This document shows positions 1 to 6,144 of a DNA stretch of 8,652 nucleotides, piece after piece (the first letter of the stretch is position 1; the number at the start of each line of letters is the position of its first letter). The stretch lies in assembly GCA_025774205.1 (NCBI GenBank), contig JALGWK010000063.1, forward strand, positions 1 through 8,652, written 5' to 3'. This stretch comes from a bacterium (GTDB lineage Bacteria; Blakebacterota; Blakebacteria; Blakebacterales; Blakebacteraceae). A model generated the notes under the pieces. That model was not told the DNA's origin and made no database searches. It worked only from the letters and a program-made list of their open reading frames with translations. The position numbers and the translations under genes are program-made.

Positions 1-30
1 CCGGTGGATAGAGTGGGGGATATCCACCGG
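1..30. repeat. Perfect 10-bp inverted repeat with 10-nt spacer
   Basis: Positions 1-10 (CCGGTGGATA) and 21-30 (TATCCACCGG) are exact reverse complements separated by 10 nt. The repeat lies inside the coding region of the YigZ-like gene and touches the window edge, so it could be longer upstream. An RNA stem of at least 10 bp would form in the mRNA. No function can be assigned. Confidence 0.6.
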
Positions 31-222
31 GTGTTGTCATCGTTCGAGGTATCGTATCATGAACAGTCGGTGGAAGGCACTTCTGCCACGATCGGTATTG
101 CGGTCCGGGCTGATGATCTCGATCGTCTGCGGGAACGGATCTCCGACGCCTCGGGGGGCACGGGACACCTCCGAGACCGGATCATGAGCAGGAAGGGAAC
201 GGAACCCGATGAACAGCGATGA
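1..222 (+). CDS. YigZ/IMPACT-family protein, C-terminal part (5'-truncated)
   Basis: The reading frame is open from the first base and ends at TGA 220-222, so only the last 73 residues are present and the true start lies upstream. The visible part reads like the C-terminal DUF1949 (EF-G domain V-like) module of the YigZ/IMPACT family: a helix with IHRVLSSF, a strand pair around a TIGIAV segment, a helix with DDLDRLRERISDAS, then a GG turn. This layout aligns by eye with E. coli YigZ (its GIEALL, VLLRVALP and KLADFSRG segments). The family is linked to translation-related or RNA-binding roles, but its biochemical activity is poorly defined. The N-terminal catalytic-like half is outside the window, so the call rests on one small domain. 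The stop codon lies 14 nt inside the following ROK kinase gene, implying co-transcription. The alternative is another protein with a ferredoxin-like fold. Confidence 0.55.
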   Translation, partial: PVDRVGDIHRVLSSFEVSYHEQSVEGTSATIGIAVRADDLDRLRERISDASGGTGHLRDRIMSRKGTEPDEQR

Positions 223-1192
223 TCTCATCCGGGCCATAGGTATCGACCTGGGCGGATCCGCTATCAAGAGCGGACTCGTGAGCAGAGATGGGAGCATCAA
301 TGGCTTCAACCGGGTTACCATCGACAGGATGGCCGGTTCGGAGTACCTGCTGGAGCATATCCAGGCCGAGATCGATCGGCTCGAGGCCCTGGCCGATGAG
401 CGCGGTCTGCAGGCGGTCGGGGTTGGTGTCGGCAGTCCCGGCAGCATCGAACGGTCAACCGGCAGAATCCACAAATCCCCGAATTTCCGGGGCTGGGATG
501 ACTTTCCTCTCCGTGACCGCCTGGTGCATATGACCCCCCTGCCGGTCTATCTGGCCAATGATGTGAACGCCGCCGCGATGGGTGAATTGAAGTTCGGCGC
601 CGGCGGGGACTTCAGGAACTTCATCATGATCACTCTCGGGACCGGTGTCGGAGGCGCCCTGGTCATCGATGGTCGGCTTTATGACGGCGCCGAAGGCTTC
701 GCCGGTGAGATCGGCCATATGGTGGTCGCTCCCGACGGTCCTGACTGTCCCTGCGGGAACCACGGCTGCCTGGAGCAGTTTGTGGGCGCTCCCGCCCTCA
801 TCAGGCGCGCCAGGGAACTCCTCCAGAAAATCGACCGCACCGGCCCCCTCGCGCAGCTCGATCCCGAAGAGATCACGGTGGAAGCTATCGGGCAGGCCGC
901 GGCCGATGGTGATCCGGTCGCCCGGGCTGTCCTCGCCGAGATGGGGCGGTGGCTCGGGATCGCCTTCATTTCCCTTATCAACGTCCTCGATCCCGACTGC
1001 ATCCTCGTCGGAGGCGGCATCGCCCAGGCCGGTCCGCCGCTGTTCGATGTGATCAGGAGAACGGTCGGGAATCACGCGATGTCGGGGAACGCCCGGGTGG
1101 TCCCTGTCATCACTGCTACTCTGGGACCCCGGGCCGGCGCTGCCGGCGCGGGCGCTCTCGCGCTATGGCCGGAACTGACCACAACAGGGTGA
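209..1192 (+). CDS. ROK-family sugar kinase, probably glucokinase
   Basis: This 327-residue protein has the length and motif order of ROK-family kinases, which phosphorylate glucose or related sugars such as N-acetylmannosamine or fructose with ATP in the cytoplasm. Visible motifs are the phosphate-1 loop at residues 11-20 (GIDLGGSAIK), the catalytic N117-D118 pair with candidate catalytic Asp118, the phosphate-2 loop GTGVGG at 144-149, and the sugar-binding EIGH at 167-170. The ROK zinc site is complete: His170 with Cys180, Cys182 and Cys187 in the CPCGNHGC motif. A C-terminal adenosine-binding stretch (ILVGGGI) lies at 265-271. The ATG at 209 is preceded by a GGAAGG Shine-Dalgarno at 191-196. 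The gene overlaps the upstream YigZ-like gene by 14 nt and its end overlaps the start of lptD, so the three are probably one transcript. Substrate specificity cannot be read from the sequence; glucose is the usual substrate for this subgroup. Confidence 0.9.
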   Translation: MNSDDLIRAIGIDLGGSAIKSGLVSRDGSINGFNRVTIDRMAGSEYLLEHIQAEIDRLEALADERGLQAVGVGVGSPGSIERSTGRIHKSPNFRGWDDFPLRDRLVHMTPLPVYLANDVNAAAMGELKFGAGGDFRNFIMITLGTGVGGALVIDGRLYDGAEGFAGEIGHMVVAPDGPDCPCGNHGCLEQFVGAPALIRRARELLQKIDRTGPLAQLDPEEITVEAIGQAAADGDPVARAVLAEMGRWLGIAFISLINVLDPDCILVGGGIAQAGPPLFDVIRRTVGNHAMSGNARVVPVITATLGPRAGAAGAGALALWPELTTTG

Positions 1193-3816
1193 CGAACGCC
1201 ATCGCCGGGCGGCCGTCGCTTCGGCAGGGCCGACCGGTGGTGGTGTCGGCTCTGGCCCTGACCCTCCTGGCACTCTTTCAGCCTGCCTTACGGGCGGAGG
1301 CAGGGGTGTACGCCTCCCTGCAGGAGCCGCCCCCTCCGGCCCGCCAGGATACCCTCGCGATTGCGATCGGTGACACGATCCTCCCCGCCGGAGAAGGGCA
1401 GAGCTCGATCCAGGACAGTCTGGTGACCGGCTGGAACACTCTGGAGAGCGATGGCACGGTGACCACCTTTACCGGCTCGCCCGAGGAACCCGCCTGGATC
1501 AAAATGCAGGATCTGGAGGTCCGGGCCGGGATCATCATCTTCGACAATGAAAAGGAGATGATCACGGCGCTCCCCCTGCCTGACACGTCCGCCACCGGGG
1601 ACGGGACGCCGCTTCACCGGCCCGCTTTCATTCAGGGCAGCACCGACATGGTCGGCGAGCTGATGTATTACGATCTCAAAACCGATCGGGGCAGGGTCTA
1701 CGGCGGCAGAACCACCTATGAGTTCGGTTATTACTTCGGCTCGGAGATCGATGCCCATCGGTCGGAACCCAATTACCTGACTGTTCAGGGCGGCCGTTTT
1801 ACGACCTGTGAACTCGATGATCCTCATTACTGGTTCTCGTCGGATCAGATGAAGATCATCCCGGATGACAAGGTGATCGCCAAGGGGATCAGGTTCCACC
1901 TCCTCGGTATCCCGTTCCCGCCGAAACTCTTTACAATCCCCGGATTGAATCTGGAGGTATTCCCATCGCTTCCATTCATCATCAAGTCGATCCAGTCGGG
2001 CCGGCAGTCGGGTCTTCTCATGCCGCAGTATTCGAACTCGCCCGACCTGACAGGAGTTACCCTGAGGGGATTGGGGTACTACTGGGCGCCAAGTAACCAT
2101 TTCGATGCCCGGGTGGCGGTCGATCTCACCCAGAGGGTCGGGGTGATCGTGCGCGGGCGGGTACGGTACAAGTGGCGTTACACGATCAATGGGAACATCG
2201 AAACCACCTACAACATCGATCATCAGGCCGGGATCCGGAGGTGGGAAACGCGGTTCAACCACAGTCAGACCGTCGATCCCACGCTGCGCATCTCGGCACG
2301 GGGGAACTTCTCCTCCTCATCCGACTTCAACAAGAGGCTCTCTCAAGATCTCGAACGACGGCTGCAGCGGGTTCTGAGAAGCAACGCCAACCTCTCAAAG
2401 CGTTTCTCCGACGGCAGCAATCTCTCTCTGGCGGTCAGTCAGACCAGGTTCCTCGACAGGGGTATCACCACTACCCAGCTGCCGACCGCCACCTACCGGA
2501 TCTCCCGGCGCCCCCTTTTCGGCAGTACCGGTTCGAAGCGTGAGAGCGGCGGACCGGGCGGTCTCTCCGGATTCGGGCTCACCGAGGAGCGTGATGAGGA
2601 GGATATGCTCCCGAAGTGGTACGAGAACTTCTATATCGATTACAACGTGTCGCTCCGGTCATCGATCAAGAACGAACTCCAGGAGATGGGAACAGCCGCC
2701 GAACGGGATTCGATCACCCAGGAGATCGGGATGGAGCAGTCGACGAATATCACCTATTCAGGCAAAGTCTTCGGTTGGCTCAACCTCCAGCCCAATTTCT
2801 CGGCCCGGGAAGCCTGGTATTTCGGAGACAAGGCCCGGGACGGATTCCAGCGACGCTTCCTCTGGAACTCCTCGCTCAGGGCCAGCACCAAGATCTACGG
2901 CATCCTCGACCATCCCTTCGGGGCCGAGGTTGCCTTCCGGCATGTGCTCGAACCGAGCCTCTCGGTGGGTTACGCGCCCGATTTCACCGACATCGGTGAC
3001 ATCCCCTCCCTCTTCGGTAGTAATCCCGGAGGGCAGAAGTCACTGAACTACAGTCTCAGCCAGACTTTCCAGATGAAACGGTGGGTTGGCGAGGAAGAAC
3101 GGCAGTCCGAACTGGCCAGGATCACCACTTCCGGATCGTATAACGCCCGCTCGAAGGGCAGAAAACTGTCGGATGTAAATACTTCACTGATTACGAAAGT
3201 CGGGAGCGTACTGAATCTGCAGCTTAGAGCAACACATTCGTTCTACGAACCCGACACTGAGACGATCCGGCGATCGCCACTCATGGTGACAGCCAGCTAC
3301 CGGAGTTCCATGCGGCTGGATAGCAGGACGGTGGCCGGCTGGTTTGGCAGAAAGGCTGAGGACGAGGAAACCGGGGAGGAAGAGCAGGAACCCGGGGAGA
3401 TTGAAGAGACACCCGAACAGGAAGCTCTGCAGGAAGAGGTTCCGTTCGGTCTCCCGACCCGGGATACCGGAAAGCTCAGATCTCCGGGCATCGAACAGTC
3501 CCGCGCCGGTGGCGGCAGTTGGAACCTGGCAGTGAGTCATAACTACTCCTGGCGAAGGAGCAGTGAGGTTTCAACCCATAGTGTTGACGGCTCTTTGACA
3601 GTGAACATTCCGAAGTGGACGTTGTCGCTATCGAGTCGATACGACTTCGCCCGGAAGGAACTCGTAAGGTTGTCGTTCAACATCTATCGGGATCTGCACT
3701 GCTGGGAGGCTCGACTGCAGGTCGTACCGGACGGACCGGGCAGGGGATACTGGTTCGTAATCGCCATCAAGGACATCCCTGAGATCAAGTACGAACAGCG
3801 AAGAACCGTTTACTGA
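1165..3816 (+). CDS. lptD: LPS-assembly outer-membrane protein LptD
   Basis: This is an 883-residue outer-membrane beta-barrel that, in known systems, works with LptE to insert lipopolysaccharide into the outer leaflet. A Sec signal peptide is visible: basic residues before 25, hydrophobic core about 25-38, and an AEA cleavage site near 44-46. An OstA/LptA-like periplasmic domain follows (about 60-240), carrying the LptD hallmark RFTTC with Cys215 and then DPHYWF. Next come the conserved RQSGLLMPQYS and GYYWAP segments (about 285-310) and a long region of alternating aromatic/polar strands. The C-terminus has DLHCWE with Cys846. These two cysteines are the only ones in the protein. A Glu-rich insertion lies at about 733-760. 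I use ATG 1165, which overlaps the kinase gene by 28 nt; GTG 1189, in a GTGA overlap with the kinase stop codon, is an equally plausible start giving 875 residues and a shorter signal n-region. Neither has a good Shine-Dalgarno, which fits translational coupling to the kinase. The sequence type resembles Bacteroidota or Gemmatimonadota LptD. Confidence 0.88.
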   Translation: MAGTDHNRVTNAIAGRPSLRQGRPVVVSALALTLLALFQPALRAEAGVYASLQEPPPPARQDTLAIAIGDTILPAGEGQSSIQDSLVTGWNTLESDGTVTTFTGSPEEPAWIKMQDLEVRAGIIIFDNEKEMITALPLPDTSATGDGTPLHRPAFIQGSTDMVGELMYYDLKTDRGRVYGGRTTYEFGYYFGSEIDAHRSEPNYLTVQGGRFTTCELDDPHYWFSSDQMKIIPDDKVIAKGIRFHLLGIPFPPKLFTIPGLNLEVFPSLPFIIKSIQSGRQSGLLMPQYSNSPDLTGVTLRGLGYYWAPSNHFDARVAVDLTQRVGVIVRGRVRYKWRYTINGNIETTYNIDHQAGIRRWETRFNHSQTVDPTLRISARGNFSSSSDFNKRLSQDLERRLQRVLRSNANLSKRFSDGSNLSLAVSQTRFLDRGITTTQLPTATYRISRRPLFGSTGSKRESGGPGGLSGFGLTEERDEEDMLPKWYENFYIDYNVSLRSSIKNELQEMGTAAERDSITQEIGMEQSTNITYSGKVFGWLNLQPNFSAREAWYFGDKARDGFQRRFLWNSSLRASTKIYGILDHPFGAEVAFRHVLEPSLSVGYAPDFTDIGDIPSLFGSNPGGQKSLNYSLSQTFQMKRWVGEEERQSELARITTSGSYNARSKGRKLSDVNTSLITKVGSVLNLQLRATHSFYEPDTETIRRSPLMVTASYRSSMRLDSRTVAGWFGRKAEDEETGEEEQEPGEIEETPEQEALQEEVPFGLPTRDTGKLRSPGIEQSRAGGGSWNLAVSHNYSWRRSSEVSTHSVDGSLTVNIPKWTLSLSSRYDFARKELVRLSFNIYRDLHCWEARLQVVPDGPGRGYWFVIAIKDIPEIKYEQRRTVY

Positions 3817-3840
3817 CGCGGGTTTTCGCGGGATAGCCGC

Positions 3841-3870
3841 TTGACACTCTTCTCAGCTGCCGCCTAACAT
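3841..3870 (+). promoter_or_regulatory. Sigma-70-type promoter for the HU gene
   Basis: A perfect -35 box TTGACA at 3841-3846 is followed after 18 bp by TAACAT at 3865-3870, which matches four of six bases of TATAAT. Transcription would start near 3877 and give a leader of roughly 48 nt before the HU start codon. The site lies in the 108-nt gap between lptD and HU, so HU can be expressed independently of lptD. Confidence 0.65.
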
Positions 3871-3911
3871 CGAGGCAGACTTTTGCTGGGAGAGGCTCAC
3901 TAGCAACCCCC

Positions 3912-3919
3912 AGGAGGTG
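3912..3919 (+). promoter_or_regulatory. Strong ribosome-binding site of the HU gene
   Basis: AGGAGGTG at 3912-3919 is near-complementary to the 16S rRNA 3' end and sits 5 nt before ATG 3925. It is the strongest Shine-Dalgarno in the window, as expected for an abundant nucleoid protein, and it fixes the HU start codon. Confidence 0.8.
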
Positions 3920-3924
3920 GAAGC

Positions 3925-4197
3925 ATGACGAAGAAGGAAATCGTCGCGATGGCAGCCGATGAGGCTGGAATCTCGCAGGCCAAGGCTGAAGCAGCCATCA
4001 ACGCCGCATTTGACGGGATCACGAATGCCCTGAAGCAGGGTGACAAGGTGACATTCGTCGGATTCGGTACCTTCGCGACCTCGCATCGGAAGGCCCGGAT
4101 CGGTCGCAACCCCCGGACCGGCGAGTCGATCCAGATCAGGGCCAGCAACGTGCCGAAGTTCAAGGCCGGCAAGGCCCTGAAGGAAGCGATCAACTAG
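3925..4197 (+). CDS. HU-family DNA-binding protein
   Basis: This 90-residue protein is the canonical size of bacterial HU, a dimeric nucleoid protein that bends and compacts DNA without sequence specificity. The N-terminal two-helix dimerisation body covers about 1-40. The beta-saddle has the GFGTF core at 46-50, and the DNA-binding arm carries RKARIGRNP at 55-63, including Pro63, the residue that intercalates DNA in this family. The C-terminal PKFKAGKALK (77-86) completes the HU/IHF signature. IHF subunits are the main alternative, but the arm and tail are HU-like. It is monocistronic: it has its own TTGACA promoter, an AGGAGG ribosome-binding site and a rho-independent terminator 46 nt after its stop codon. 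Confidence 0.96.
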   Translation: MTKKEIVAMAADEAGISQAKAEAAINAAFDGITNALKQGDKVTFVGFGTFATSHRKARIGRNPRTGESIQIRASNVPKFKAGKALKEAIN

Positions 4198-4243
4198 CAC
4201 AGTTGCACCGCTGAAGAAGTCTACATCTGGCCAGCTGGTGAAT

Positions 4244-4276
4244 AAGGAGCAGGGGTTTCGACCTCTGCTCCTTTTT
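4244..4276 (+). terminator. Rho-independent terminator after the HU gene
   Basis: A 13-bp stem (4244-4256 with 4261-4273) contains one G-U pair, a TTCG tetraloop at 4257-4260, and a T5 run at 4272-4276 that overlaps the last two stem pairs. It is a textbook intrinsic terminator for the HU transcript and ends 41 nt before the DMT transporter start codon. Confidence 0.92.
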
Positions 4277-4281
4277 CCTTG

Positions 4282-4309
4282 TTGAAACCACCCCGACAGG
4301 CGGTACCTT
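4282..4309 (+). promoter_or_regulatory. Possible promoter for the DMT transporter, leaderless-type spacing
   Basis: TTGAAA at 4282-4287 is followed after 16 bp by TACCTT at 4304-4309, a weak -10 match of the TAnnnT type. The last base of the -10 lies 8 nt before ATG 4318, so transcription would begin at or next to the start codon. No Shine-Dalgarno is visible before that ATG. The gene needs a promoter here because the HU terminator lies directly upstream, but the match is modest. Confidence 0.35.
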
Positions 4310-4317
4310 GGCCTGCC

Positions 4318-5205
4318 ATGAAGCGCTCTACACAGGCCGATATCGTCTTCCTTGGCATCGCCATCCTCTGGGGATCATCCTTCGCCCTGGCCAAGGGCGC
4401 CCTGGCTCATGTCAGCCCGATTTTCTTCGTTTTCATGAGGTTCATGCTCGCCGGAGCCATCTGGGGGGCCCTCTGGCAAAAAAAAATCAAAAAAAATGCG
4501 CGGCCCGGAACATGGCTCAGAGGACTCACCCTGGGGGGGGTGCTGGGTGGCGGTTTCATCTTCCAGACGATCGGTCTCGAACTGACCGAAGCCAGCATGT
4601 CGGGCTTCATTACCGGCCTCTGGGTGGTGATGGTGCCCGTCCTGGTGATCGTGATCCGGCGCACCATGCCGAAGACCACCTCGATCATCGGGGTGCTCAT
4701 CTGCACTCTCGGCCTCTGGATCCTCGCCTCCCCCTCCGGGGCCGGTTTCAACCTGGGTGATCTGTTCACCCTTCTCTCGGCAACCTGCTTTGCCCTGCAC
4801 ATCGTCTTCGTGGAGATGTTCACTGCCAGCCATGACACCCGGGCCCTCACGGTCATCCAGGCGGTCGGGGTTCTGGCGATAACCATCCCGTCGATGTTCA
4901 TCTTCGAATCGCCCGCGGTGGAGTGGACCTGGCCCCTGATCTGGCGCTGGCTGGTACTGGGGACGATGGCGGCCGGGACCCTGGCCATGCAGATCCACTG
5001 GCAGCGGTTCATCAGCGCCACCAGGGCGGCGGTGATCATCACCATCGAGACTCCGCTGGCGGCTGTCTTCGCGTTCCTCTTCCTGGGAGAACTGCTGACC
5101 GGGACGGCCTACCTGGGCGGCGGACTCATTTTCCTGGGCGCCCTGGTTGCTGAAGGGGGCGCCCGTCTCTTCGGGAACCGGAATAACCCGGTCGGAGTTC
5201 AGTAA
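4318..5205 (+). CDS. EamA/DMT-superfamily inner-membrane transporter
   Basis: This 295-residue, very hydrophobic protein has the ten-helix, two-repeat layout of EamA (DUF6, RhaT/YdcZ-like) drug/metabolite transporters. Repeat 1 covers about 8-138 and carries AILWGSSFALAKGAL and a conserved FMRFMLAGA segment. Repeat 2 covers about 146-277 and ends with the signature IETPLAAVFAFLFLGE (243-258). Such proteins export or import small metabolites, often amino acids or their analogues; the substrate cannot be predicted. I chose ATG 4318 over the in-frame TTG 4279, because the TTG follows directly on the U-tract of the HU terminator and would add a non-membrane N-tail. The loop after helix 2 contains two long A-runs (A9 and A8 at 4478-4496) in an otherwise GC-rich gene, and a G8 run follows at 4533-4540. 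The gene converges on the minus-strand peptidase gene with only 9 bp between stop codons. Confidence 0.88.
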   Translation: MKRSTQADIVFLGIAILWGSSFALAKGALAHVSPIFFVFMRFMLAGAIWGALWQKKIKKNARPGTWLRGLTLGGVLGGGFIFQTIGLELTEASMSGFITGLWVVMVPVLVIVIRRTMPKTTSIIGVLICTLGLWILASPSGAGFNLGDLFTLLSATCFALHIVFVEMFTASHDTRALTVIQAVGVLAITIPSMFIFESPAVEWTWPLIWRWLVLGTMAAGTLAMQIHWQRFISATRAAVIITIETPLAAVFAFLFLGELLTGTAYLGGGLIFLGALVAEGGARLFGNRNNPVGVQ

Positions 5206-5214
5206 AGGTTCAGC

Positions 5215-6096
5215 TCAATATCCTGACCGCAGTTTCTGAAACGCCAGCACCACCTCCATGATATCATCGCTCCGGTAGGTAAGCTCCCAGTCGCCGGTCC
5301 GTTCCGCACCGGGATAGTACTGCCCCGGATAGACGGTGGTCTCTTCCTTCAGCGTCAGGACCATGGTGTAGGGAGACTGCAGCCTGTAAGGCTCGAACCG
5401 GTCCAGGTTCTGCAGGGCCTCGGTGACACCCCGCCGGATCATGTCACGGGACACCTCCGGATGATGATTGATCGCCGCGCCGCCGATCCCCTCTTTCACC
5501 GCCGCCCACCCGACATCGCCGAACATCCCGAGACACTGTTCACAGATGGCCATGTCACCGGCCACAAACGCCACCGGGACATCAAAGTGACCGGCAATGA
5601 GGGCGTTCACACCCGCCTCGGGCAGTGAGACGCCGTTGATGGAGATATCCATGACGTTCCCGGTCATGGTGTGCTCCAGCAGGGCGTCAGGGGTTCCGGC
5701 CTTGGCGTGGTAGCCGATGAAGATGACGGCGTCGAAGCTCTCGTCGATCCCCTCCATCATGCTCAAAGGCCCGCCCGACCATTCTCGTATGAGCCTGGCG
5801 CGGCGATGGAGCATATCAGGAAGAATGTTGCGCGCCGAACCATGCGAATCCCTGACCACGATCGTTTCCGCTCCCCCCGCAATGGCCCCTTCTACAGCCG
5901 CGTTAGCCTCCTGCGTCATAATCCGGCGGAAGTAGTCGTAGTCCTTGCCCTCCCGGCTGGTTTCTTCCCAGTTCACCACCCCGGTGATCCCCTCCATGTC
6001 GACCGAGATGAATACTTTCAGCCCGTCTCCCGCCTGTGCCTGAGCGATGGTGGCACAGAGAAGCAGCGCTCCGAGTACTGATGCGATCCTTTTCAT
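5215..6096 (-). CDS. Secreted M55-family (DppA-type) D-aminopeptidase
   Basis: This 293-residue protein matches the M55 D-aminopeptidase family, zinc enzymes that release N-terminal D-amino acids from peptides such as D-Ala-D-Ala. Motifs are SVDMEGITGV (31-40), RDSHG (82-86), GYHAKAG (128-134), EHTM (141-144) and NGVSLPEAGVNA (154-165). By alignment to B. subtilis DppA, the metal ligands would be Asp33, Glu35, His85, His130 and Glu160, with catalytic His142. Their spacings match DppA to within one residue, so the site appears intact. Unlike cytosolic DppA, it starts with a Sec signal peptide (basic KR, hydrophobic core about 4-18, cleavage at AQA 18-20 or A22), placing it in the periplasm or outside the cell. 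ATG 6096 is preceded by a good GGAGAGG ribosome-binding site. It is the last gene of the minus-strand group, 48 nt after the DUF362 gene and with no terminator between them. Peptidoglycan-derived or dietary D-peptides are possible substrates by inference. Confidence 0.87.
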   Translation of the reverse strand: MKRIASVLGALLLCATIAQAQAGDGLKVFISVDMEGITGVVNWEETSREGKDYDYFRRIMTQEANAAVEGAIAGGAETIVVRDSHGSARNILPDMLHRRARLIREWSGGPLSMMEGIDESFDAVIFIGYHAKAGTPDALLEHTMTGNVMDISINGVSLPEAGVNALIAGHFDVPVAFVAGDMAICEQCLGMFGDVGWAAVKEGIGGAAINHHPEVSRDMIRRGVTEALQNLDRFEPYRLQSPYTMVLTLKEETTVYPGQYYPGAERTGDWELTYRSDDIMEVVLAFQKLRSGY

Positions 6097-6144
6097 GATC
6101 CTCTCCGGTTCTTCTATTGGGGCCGGTGATCCGACCGGGACGGT

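Noticed and set aside
37-474. A 145-codon minus-strand frame across the YigZ-like and kinase genes.
   Set aside because: It spans two genes in the opposite direction and shows no family motif.
949-1164. An N-terminal extension of LptD starting at ATG 949.
   Set aside because: The extension lies inside the kinase gene, is very Arg-rich, and would bury the signal peptide far from the N-terminus.
1288-2262. A 324-codon open frame on the minus strand opposite lptD.
   Set aside because: It lies wholly antisense to a well-supported lptD, has no recognisable motifs and is rich in Pro/Arg/Asp/His, as expected from the reverse frame of GC-rich coding sequence.
3817-3832. A hairpin just after lptD (CGCG with a short loop) as a terminator.
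   Set aside because: The stem is about 4 bp and no T-run follows, so it does not meet the intrinsic terminator pattern.
4227-4238. Two overlapping 8-bp palindromes, CTGGCCAG and CCAGCTGG, between HU and its terminator.
   Set aside because: Short palindromes of this kind occur by chance, and the position after the HU stop codon suggests no regulatory role.
4279-4317. A TTG start at 4279 for the transporter.
   Set aside because: The codon follows directly on the U-tract of the HU terminator; ATG 4318 gives a normal EamA N-terminus.
4375-5045. Two overlapping minus-strand frames of more than 200 codons opposite the transporter.
   Set aside because: They are antisense to a clear ten-helix transporter; their skewed composition (His/Asp/Glu in one, Arg/Pro in the other) reflects the complement of membrane-helix codons.
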